DNA of 32,372 nucleotides from Bacteroidaceae bacterium. Its GTDB lineage: Bacteria; Bacteroidota; Bacteroidia; Bacteroidales; Bacteroidaceae. The DNA is taken from the NCBI GenBank assembly GCA_017503235.1, contig JAFVTL010000016.1, forward strand, positions 1 to 32,372. Direction: 5' to 3'. Every line of letters begins with the position of its first letter. Positions within the stretch are counted from its first letter, which is position 1. The notes under the pieces are model-generated. The model was given only the letters and a program-made list of their open reading frames with translations. It did no database searches and was not told where the DNA came from. The translations under genes were made by a program, and so were the position numbers. Shown here piece by piece: positions 1 through 5,684 of the stretch.

Positions 1-365
1 GTGCTGGCTGTGCTCTTTACACTCAGTAGCGCCAGGAGCATTGCTTCCAAGGATACATACTCATCGCCCAACCCTTTCGAGAGTTCCACCGATTTCTGTA
101 GAACCTCGTTCGATGTGCGGCTCAAATACGGTTCACCTCCCGTTACTTTGGGGAGTGAGGCTATTTGTTTGTCGAGTACGTTTGCTATTTGTGGTCCGTT
201 CATTCCCAACTTCTGAAACAGAAAGTTGGTTACGTTTTCACCTACTTTCAGTACTCCAGCCAACAAGTGCTCAGCCTCGATGGCCTGTTGTCCACGGTTT
301 TGTACCAATTGAATGGCTTGTTGTACCGCTTCTTGCGATTTGATGGTAAAGTTGTTGAAATTCAT
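1..365 (-). CDS. clpB: ClpB disaggregase, N-terminal part (runs off left edge)
   Basis: Only the first 121 codons lie in the window; the gene continues past base 1. The translation begins MNFNNFTIKSQEAVQQAI and continues through EAEHLLAGVL and DEYVSLEAMLLALL. This is the double-repeat Clp N domain (substrate-binding N-terminus) of the ClpB/Hsp104 AAA+ disaggregase, which works with DnaK to resolve protein aggregates in the cytoplasm. The ATG at 363-365 is chosen because the Clp N motif starts immediately after it and an AGGAG-like purine stretch lies upstream. Neither AAA+ module is visible, so ClpB rather than ClpC or ClpA rests on the MNFNNFTIKSQEA opening, which is typical of Bacteroidetes ClpB. 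Confidence 0.93.
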   Translation of the reverse strand, partial: MNFNNFTIKSQEAVQQAIQLVQNRGQQAIEAEHLLAGVLKVGENVTNFLFQKLGMNGPQIANVLDKQIASLPKVTGGEPYLSRTSNEVLQKSVELSKGLGDEYVSLEAMLLALLSVKSTAS

Positions 366-418
366 GTCTTTTATTCTCCTTTCTTTTAATTTGTCCTCGT
401 TCGAGAACACTTTAAGGC

Positions 419-435
419 TGCAAATAGTTTGCCAA
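419..435 (-). promoter_or_regulatory. sigma-54-like promoter candidate for clpB
   Basis: On the - strand the bases read TTGGCAAACTATTTGCA. This fits YTGGCAN6TTTGCW, with the -24 GG and -12 GC dinucleotides 10 nt apart as sigma-54 requires. The predicted start of transcription gives a leader of about 40 nt to the clpB ATG. The GR after TGGCA(C) is not kept. A sigma-54 activator is encoded about 3 kb away, but any link to it is inference. Confidence 0.4.
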
Positions 436-517
436 TCCCATTTAAGTAAGATTTGCGGACAAAATGACAGCTGATTATTCTTTCTTTGTGACGAAATGTC
501 TTGTTTGATTCTTTTCT

Positions 518-548
518 TTGTCATCCTTCACTCCGTTCAGAATGACAC
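518..548. repeat. short remnant of TGTCATTCAGA palindromic repeat
   Basis: TTGTCATCCTTCACTCCGTT is followed by CAGAATGACA. The outer arms match those of the longer palindromes at 3514-3605 and 4993-5103, but the 40-80 bp interior is missing. It lies 44 bp upstream of the gene at 592, just before its -7 box. Confidence 0.6.
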
Positions 549-563
549 ATGGAATTATTTTCT

Positions 564-571
564 TACCTTTG
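564..571 (+). promoter_or_regulatory. Bacteroidetes -7 box (TACCTTTG)
   Basis: TACCTTTG matches the Bacteroidetes -7 consensus TAnnTTTG and sits 20 nt before the ATG at 592. No convincing TTTG -33 element is seen at the usual spacing, where the repeat remnant lies. Confidence 0.45.
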
Positions 572-591
572 CACCTATAAACAAAAGAACT

Positions 592-1179
592 ATGATAATC
601 AACAATGAAATAAAGTTTGCCGAGAAGGTCGTTCTGATAGATGCTGCTTATATTAATAAGGTAACGGCCGATTTGAGCCACCATTTTGGTAGTATGATAG
701 GCCGTGAATTGCCTAAGGCCGATTTACCCATCTTCCTGGAGTGTGTGGCCATGGATGCGGCCATCCAACCCGGCGATAATGTGTTGCAGGTACTGTTTGT
801 GTACGATAAGGCACAGCCCCGTATGGATGCTTTCGTACCGGGAGATCTAAAGAAGGAACTGAACGATGTAGCTTTCAAGAGTCAGTTGGGCGAGTTCCAG
901 TTGAATACTTTTGAACCTTCGGATATGGCCAACCGTGAAGACTTCTTCCTCGAATCCGTCAAGTTGGTGGCCGATGCCAAGGAAGTGAAGCATCTGGTCA
1001 TCATCCCCTCCGAAACCGAGTATGCCGACAAGTTGCCCGAAATATTGGAAAAAGTCGATGGCAAGGATTCTATCCACATATTGGGTATGAATCCGTTGCC
1101 CGATTCGAAGGCCTTCCGATGGGAGATGCTGGGTTATGCCGTACTACAGGCGTTGGGTATTCGTGCCGACGAAATTTAA
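592..1179 (+). CDS. conserved hypothetical protein, 195 aa
   Basis: I do not recognise this family with confidence. The reading frame is open further upstream, but the ATG at 592 is preferred because it follows a TACCTTTG promoter box and the upstream codons fall inside a repeat remnant. The protein (MIINNEIKFAEKVVLIDAAY at the start) is soluble, acidic and without signal peptide or membrane segments. It has an alternating strand/helix pattern (e.g. VKHLVIIPSETEYADKLPEILE) suggestive of a small alpha/beta cytoplasmic protein. Its stop codon abuts the start of the YeiH-like gene with no gap, so the two are almost certainly co-translated and functionally coupled. No catalytic motif is evident. 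Confidence 0.8.
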   Translation: MIINNEIKFAEKVVLIDAAYINKVTADLSHHFGSMIGRELPKADLPIFLECVAMDAAIQPGDNVLQVLFVYDKAQPRMDAFVPGDLKKELNDVAFKSQLGEFQLNTFEPSDMANREDFFLESVKLVADAKEVKHLVIIPSETEYADKLPEILEKVDGKDSIHILGMNPLPDSKAFRWEMLGYAVLQALGIRADEI

Positions 1180-2166
1180 ATGAATATGATTGGTTTTATG
1201 AAAGCTAACAACAAAACTGTTTATGTGGCTGTGCTGGCCATTATGACGGTGTGCTTGCTGCTGGGTTATGTACCGGGCATGAGCGCCTTTGCCTCGTGGG
1301 TAACCCCTCCGGTAGCCCTATTCCTTGGTCTTGTCTTTGCCTTGCTGTGTGGCCAGGCCTATCCTAAATTCAACAAGAAGGTGTCGAAGAAACTCCTCCA
1401 GTATTCCGTAGTGGGACTGGGTTTCGGCATGAACCTCCATGCCTCCTTGGCTTCGGGTAAAGAAGGGATGATGTTTACCATCATTTCTGTTGTCGGAACG
1501 ATGGTAATCGGTATGTTTATCGGACGTAAGTTGCTGAAGATGAATCGGGATACCTCTTACCTCATCAGTTCCGGTACTGCCATTTGCGGAGGTAGTGCCA
1601 TTGCAGCCGTTGGTCCCGTCATCAAGGCGAAGGACAGCGATATGTCGGTAGCCCTTGCTACTATCTTCATTCTGAATGCCATTGCCCTGTTTATCTTCCC
1701 CGTGTTCGGTCAGTGGTTGGGCTTGAGCCAACAGGAGTTCGGTACCTGGGCAGCCATTGCCATTCACGATACCAGTTCGGTGGTAGGAGCAGGAGCCGCT
1801 TATGGCGAAGAAGCCCTTCAGGTGGCCACCACCATCAAGCTTACCCGTGCGTTGTGGATTATTCCTTTGGCGCTTGCCACTTCGTTTATTTTCAAGGGCG
1901 ATGGCAAGAAAGTCAGCATCCCTTGGTTTATTCTGTGGTTCATCGTTGCCATTCTGCTTAATACCTATGTGCTCGATGCTGTTCCCGAGGTGGGTAAAGC
2001 CATTGCCGGATTGGCTCGCAAGGGACTCATCATTACCATGTTCTTTATCGGTGCCTCCTTGTCGACCGATGTGCTGAAGTCGGTAGGGGTGAAGCCTTTG
2101 GTGCAGGGTGTGCTGCTTTGGCTCGTTATCAGTGTGGGGTCGCTGCTGTATATTCTCTATTTCTAA
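1180..2166 (+). CDS. YeiH/UPF0324 family putative sulfate exporter, inner membrane
   Basis: A 328-aa, strongly hydrophobic protein with about ten membrane segments. Family hallmarks are the glycine-rich stretch SSGTAICGGSAIAAVGPVI (about residues 126-144), the AIHDTSSVVGAGAAYG segment (about 193-208) and the C-terminal KGLIITMFFIGASLS. These identify the UPF0324 (YeiH) family, annotated as putative sulfate exporters; transport substrate in Bacteroides is not established. The ATG at 1180 directly follows the upstream stop codon; internal Met codons at residues 3 and 7 are alternatives because the first membrane helix starts near residue 13. It converges on the histidine kinase gene with only 15 bp between the stops. 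Confidence 0.88.
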   Translation: MNMIGFMKANNKTVYVAVLAIMTVCLLLGYVPGMSAFASWVTPPVALFLGLVFALLCGQAYPKFNKKVSKKLLQYSVVGLGFGMNLHASLASGKEGMMFTIISVVGTMVIGMFIGRKLLKMNRDTSYLISSGTAICGGSAIAAVGPVIKAKDSDMSVALATIFILNAIALFIFPVFGQWLGLSQQEFGTWAAIAIHDTSSVVGAGAAYGEEALQVATTIKLTRALWIIPLALATSFIFKGDGKKVSIPWFILWFIVAILLNTYVLDAVPEVGKAIAGLARKGLIITMFFIGASLSTDVLKSVGVKPLVQGVLLWLVISVGSLLYILYF

Positions 2167-2181
2167 GTCAGAACTTGAAAG

Positions 2182-3492
2182 TCAATTCAATATTACTACA
2201 AATGTTGTCCATTCATCGTTTCTGGGTAGTAATGAAATACTTCCACCCTGCAATCGCATCATTTGTTTGCTTATGCTGAGGCCGATGCCGCTTCCTTCTT
2301 CTTTAGTCGTGAAGAAGGGAATAAACATTTGTTCGGCTATTTCAGGGAGTATCTTTGGCCCATTGTTCGACACTTCAATATACACCATATCCTGTTCATC
2401 GCAATAGGCACGTAGGCGGATTTCCCCTTTCGGATTATCATCGATGGCTTGTATGGCATTCTTAAGCAGATTGGTCATGACTTGGGTCATCATGCTCTCG
2501 TCGGCATAAGCCATCAAGTCACTTTGTACTTCTTCCAAAATGATGCTGATAGGGGTAGACGGATGTTGATGATATGCCAATTGCACCATCCGTTCGAGGA
2601 AAGGACGCACGTCGAAGAGGGTGGGTTCTGGCGAAGGCAGACGGGTGAGCTTTCGATAGGACATCACGAAGTTTGCCAATCCTTTTCCCGTAGAATGGAT
2701 GGTTTCCAATCCCTGACGGAGTTCTTCATCCTTTTGAGCGTCGGTCAAGGTGAGGAGTGTTTCGCTGAGTGAAGTAATTGGTGTGAGTGAATTCATCATT
2801 TCGTGGGTGAGCACTCGGGTGAGGCGAATCCAGGAGTCGATTTCACGTTCGTCGAGTTCATGATTGATGTCGTTCAAGGCGATGATACGGAGAGCCTTGT
2901 TCTGAATGGTAATATCTGATACCTTCATGGATAGATTGACCATGCCCCGTTCGGTGGTGTATTCCACTTGTTGCTTTTGGCCCGGCAAGGCTTCTTGAAA
3001 GGCCTTCTTCAAGGTCTCAGATACTCGGGAAAGTTGCTTGACATGCGTCAGAATATCCAAACCAAAGAGTTTCAAAGCCTTCTGGTTCTTCTGAAAGACA
3101 TTTCCCTTGTCATCCAATACCACAATCCCAGTTTCCACAGAATCCATAATCAATTCGTAGTATTTTTCTCGTTGGGCAGTTTCTTTCTTGATGTTTTGAA
3201 GGAGACGGGCAATGCGGTTGAGTATCACGTTCACCTTCGATGCATCCTTGTCCACCACTTGTTCGTAGAAGTGTATGGCAGGGTCGTCGTTCTCGATGGC
3301 ATCGAGCAGGAAAGCCACCTTGCGGGTATGGTAGGTATAGAGGCGATAGAAGTTCCACACCGTCCAAATGAGGGTAGGCACGGCCACGGAGAGCCATAAC
3401 CAGTTGCGCTCGATGACGAACCATGCACAGAGGCTTGCCATCAGCAGGACAATGGCGAGGCGTGCCCAAAAGGTATTGAGGTATTTTTTCAT
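2182..3492 (-). CDS. membrane sensor histidine kinase (NtrB/AtoS-like)
   Basis: The 436-aa protein has two membrane helices (about residues 8-26 and 31-50), then a coiled linker, a PAS-like domain (about 110-220, MDSVETGIVVLDDKGNVF), the phospho-acceptor H box LTHEMMNSLTPITSL (about 228-242) and a GHKL ATPase domain. In the latter, the N box is TNLLKNAIQAID, G1 is VSNNGPKI, the F box is FIPFFTTKEEG and G2 is GSGIGLSI. The short loop between helices leaves almost no periplasmic sensor, so the stimulus is probably sensed in the membrane or by the PAS domain. It lies downstream of the response regulator on the same strand, across a 131-bp gap holding a palindromic repeat, and should phosphorylate that regulator. 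Confidence 0.93.
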   Translation of the reverse strand: MKKYLNTFWARLAIVLLMASLCAWFVIERNWLWLSVAVPTLIWTVWNFYRLYTYHTRKVAFLLDAIENDDPAIHFYEQVVDKDASKVNVILNRIARLLQNIKKETAQREKYYELIMDSVETGIVVLDDKGNVFQKNQKALKLFGLDILTHVKQLSRVSETLKKAFQEALPGQKQQVEYTTERGMVNLSMKVSDITIQNKALRIIALNDINHELDEREIDSWIRLTRVLTHEMMNSLTPITSLSETLLTLTDAQKDEELRQGLETIHSTGKGLANFVMSYRKLTRLPSPEPTLFDVRPFLERMVQLAYHQHPSTPISIILEEVQSDLMAYADESMMTQVMTNLLKNAIQAIDDNPKGEIRLRAYCDEQDMVYIEVSNNGPKILPEIAEQMFIPFFTTKEEGSGIGLSISKQMMRLQGGSISLLPRNDEWTTFVVILN

Positions 3493-3513
3493 ATTTCTTA
3501 GTCTTGAACATTC

Positions 3514-3605
3514 TTGTCATTCAGAGCGTAGCGAAGAATCTCGGGAGCATCCACGTGTATGTTATCGAGATTCTTCACTACACTTCGTTCCGTTCTGAAT
3601 GACAA
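3514..3605. repeat. palindromic intergenic repeat, TGTCATTCAGA family (92 bp)
   Basis: The outer arms TTGTCATTCAGA and TCTGAATGACAA are perfect inverted repeats. Inner arms such as GAAGAATCTCG and CGAGATTCTTC extend the palindrome. The element fills most of the gap between the response regulator and kinase genes and should form a long RNA hairpin in their shared transcript. A diverged copy is at 4993-5103 and a remnant at 518-548. Confidence 0.85.
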
Positions 3606-3623
3606 TATGTGGGGGATTTATAT

Positions 3624-4961
3624 TCACAATCCATACTTCTTCATCTTGTTATAAAGCGTCTGACGGGTAATGCCCAGTTGAGCTGCCACCGCCGAGAGGT
3701 TCCCATCGTGCTTGTCGATGGTCTTGCGAATCATCATCAGTTCCATGTCTTCCAAGGTTTCAGCTTCCGACTCCTGAGTAGGCGAAAGGCTCTTCTTCGG
3801 GAAGTGGAAGTGTGCATCGGTCAGCACACCACCGTCGCTGATGATGACCGCTTTCTCGATGGCGTGTTCCAATTCGCGGATATTGCCATACCATGGATGT
3901 TCCTTCAACTTCCGCTTGGCATCTTCGGAGAGTGTCATCGCTCCTTTGTCGTATTGCTTGGTGAAGCGTTCGATGAAAAGTTCCGCCAAGGGAATGATGT
4001 CTTCCTTGCGTTCGCGCAGGGGCGGTATCTCCAGGTGAATGGTGTTGATGCGATAGAGCAAGTCTTCACGGAATCTGTTTTGAGCGACTCGCTCATCGAG
4101 GTTGGCATTCGTGGCACATATCAGTCTGACATTCACGGGAATAGGCTCGTTGCTTCCTACTCGCACCACACTACGGCTTTGAAGTACGGTCAGTAGCTTG
4201 GATTGCAAGTGATAAGGCAGATTGCCGATTTCGTCGAGAAAGATGGTGCTTTCATGAGCTGCTTCGAACTTGCCGGAACGGTCGGCATGGGCATCGGTGA
4301 AGGCTCCTTTCTTGTGACCGAACAGCTCGCTTTCGAAGAGGGTCTCCGTCACGGCACCCATGTCCACCGTCACCATGTCGCGACGGAAGCGGTTGGAGAG
4401 GGCATGAATCTCCCTTGCCAACATTTCCTTGCCTGTACCGTTCTCGCCGGTGATGAGCACATTGGCATCCGTAACCGCAACCTTTTCCACCATCGAACGG
4501 AGTTCGCACATCGGCACACTGGCTCCCCAATACATCGCCGAGGGAGTCCGTTCTTCCTTCTTCTTCCGTCCCTTCGAGGTCTGTTCACAAGCCTTTTTCA
4601 GTGTCTCTATGAGTTTGGCATTGTCCCAAGGCTTTACCACAAAGTCAGTCGCTCCTTCCTTGATGCCCCGCACTGCCAGGTCGATGTCGCCATAAGCGGT
4701 GAATAGCACCACGGGTAGGGCAGGGTGCATCCGCTTGATTTCGTGTAGCCAGTAGAGGCCTTCGTTGCCCGAGTTGAGCGCATCGGTGAAGTTCATATCG
4801 AGCAGCACCACATCAGGATTTTCCATGCGGAGAACGGAAGGCAGGGTGATGGGTGATGGCAAGGCAATGATATGCTCGAAAGTGCCTTTCAGAAGCAACT
4901 TCAAGGCCGAGAGTACACCCCGGTTGTCGTCGATAATGAGTATGGTTCTTGGTTTTGCCAT
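3624..4961 (-). CDS. sigma-54-dependent response regulator (NtrC/AtoC-like)
   Basis: A 445-aa transcription activator. The receiver domain (about residues 1-125) opens MAKPRTILIIDDNRG and carries the likely phospho-acceptor Asp in DVVLLDMNF (about 55) and the conserved KPWD. The AAA+ domain shows Walker A GENGTGKE (about 166-173), Walker B TIFLDEIGNL, the arginine-finger region FREDLLYRIN and PPLRERKEDI. The C-terminus is a Fis-type HTH (VAAQLGITRQTLYNKMKKYG). The sigma-54 contact loop reads GAFTDA rather than GAFTGA. The start at 4961 is chosen over an in-frame upstream codon because the receiver fold begins there and the extra residues come from repeat-adjacent DNA. The adjacent kinase should be its partner; the divergent ABC operon with a sigma-54 promoter is the best target. 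Confidence 0.94.
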   Translation of the reverse strand: MAKPRTILIIDDNRGVLSALKLLLKGTFEHIIALPSPITLPSVLRMENPDVVLLDMNFTDALNSGNEGLYWLHEIKRMHPALPVVLFTAYGDIDLAVRGIKEGATDFVVKPWDNAKLIETLKKACEQTSKGRKKKEERTPSAMYWGASVPMCELRSMVEKVAVTDANVLITGENGTGKEMLAREIHALSNRFRRDMVTVDMGAVTETLFESELFGHKKGAFTDAHADRSGKFEAAHESTIFLDEIGNLPYHLQSKLLTVLQSRSVVRVGSNEPIPVNVRLICATNANLDERVAQNRFREDLLYRINTIHLEIPPLRERKEDIIPLAELFIERFTKQYDKGAMTLSEDAKRKLKEHPWYGNIRELEHAIEKAVIISDGGVLTDAHFHFPKKSLSPTQESEAETLEDMELMMIRKTIDKHDGNLSAVAAQLGITRQTLYNKMKKYGL

Positions 4962-4992
4962 AGTTCTTACAGTTTTTAATACTCCTGTCACC

Positions 4993-5103
4993 TGTCATCC
5001 AGAGCGAAGCGAAGGATCTCGGTAACATCCACTTGATGCATCCGGGATTTTTCGGGCGAGCCCTCAACAACTCGTCTTCTCCCTTCGGTCGTCTGAATGA
5101 CAA
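4993..5103. repeat. palindromic intergenic repeat, TGTCATYCAGA family (111 bp)
   Basis: It begins TGTCATCCAGAGCGAAGCGA and ends CGTCTGAATGACAA, so the outer arms are inverted. The left half closely matches the copy at 3514 (GAGCG, AGCGAAG, ATCTCGG blocks). The interior is longer and less symmetric. It sits just upstream of the response regulator, in its leader or promoter region. Confidence 0.75.
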
Positions 5104-5246
5104 AAAGAGAGCGAAGATTCTATCGACAAAAATAAGTAGAAACCTCTACTTCTCCTACAGGTTGTCTAATTTTCATACAGATATATTGTCGACAGGTGGC
5201 GGATGGGGAAATGGATTTGTTTATAAAAATTACCGTCATCGTAATG

Positions 5247-5466
5247 TAGCCTCCGGCAGGGGCGTGAACAGCCGCTACCAAAAGAGTACTTTCTTGGTGA
5301 CCAGGAGAATAATATGCTGATGACCAAGAGAAGCCTCTCCTGCTCGGTGGAAAAGCCGCTCTTGGTCGGAGGAAAGTAATATGCTCCGAGCAAGATATTA
5401 ATGCGTTGGTCGGAGCATGTTTTGATATACCAGGAGAGTATTCTCCTGCTCTTTTGGTGGATTTCA
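5247..5466. repeat. degenerate array of ten 22-bp units (array A)
   Basis: Cutting the sequence every 22 bp from 5247 stacks a purine-rich block near the same column, e.g. TCGGAGGAAAG in the unit at 5357, CTCGGTGGAAAAG at 5335, GTCGGAGCATG at 5401 and TTTTGGTGGAT at 5445. Several units carry TGCTC or TATGCT before it. Units are diverged, clearest from 5291 to 5466, and shift by 1-2 bp in places. There are no uniform spacers as in CRISPR. It lies between the divergent response regulator and ABC operon, just upstream of the GACAC/GTGTC sites. Function unknown. Confidence 0.7.
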
Positions 5467-5474
5467 TGAAACTT

Positions 5475-5567
5475 GACACGTATTGTTCGAATATTTCTTT
5501 GTTGTGAGTGCAGCAAGAAATACAACCACTTTAAACGAATCGTGTCTAATTCCTTGACACCTGTGTC
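5475..5567. promoter_or_regulatory. candidate upstream activating sites (GACAC/GTGTC repeats)
   Basis: TTGACAC occurs with its GACAC at 5475-5479 and 5556-5560, and GTGTC at 5542-5546 and 5563-5567. This gives the nested inverted repeats GTGTC-N9-GACAC and GACAC-CT-GTGTC. They lie about 70-160 bp before the sigma-54 promoter at 5634, the usual distance for an NtrC-type activator site. That the adjacent response regulator binds here is inference. Confidence 0.4.
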
Positions 5568-5633
5568 CAATAATCATACACATGCTGCATATCGGAGAAT
5601 TTGCAAAACGCTTGTAGTCAAGCAGATAAAAGT

Positions 5634-5650
5634 TTGGCATGGTTTTTGTT
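5634..5650 (+). promoter_or_regulatory. sigma-54 promoter of the ABC export operon
   Basis: TTGGCATGGTTTTTGTT aligns with YTGGCACGRNNNTTGCW at all informative positions except C to T in TGGCAC and C to T in TTGC. The GG at 5636-5637 and GT at 5648-5649 are separated by exactly 10 nt. Transcription would begin near 5660, about 25 nt before the ATG at 5685. A sigma-54 activator gene is the next gene on the other side. Confidence 0.6.
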
Positions 5651-5684
5651 ATATCATTTTTAGAAACGAATAAACAACAGCTAT

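Noticed and set aside
496-591. Upstream extension of the 195-aa protein
   Set aside because: The extra codons cover a palindromic repeat remnant and a promoter box, so they are not expected to be translated.
1318-1767. 149-aa antisense frame within the YeiH-like gene
   Set aside because: Composition is that of an antisense shadow (His/Gln/Asp-rich, no motif), and the + strand frame is a clear membrane-protein gene.
5247-5466. CRISPR array
   Set aside because: Units are diverged, contiguous and 22 bp with no identical repeats separated by unique spacers, and no cas gene is nearby. The same holds for 32244-32372.
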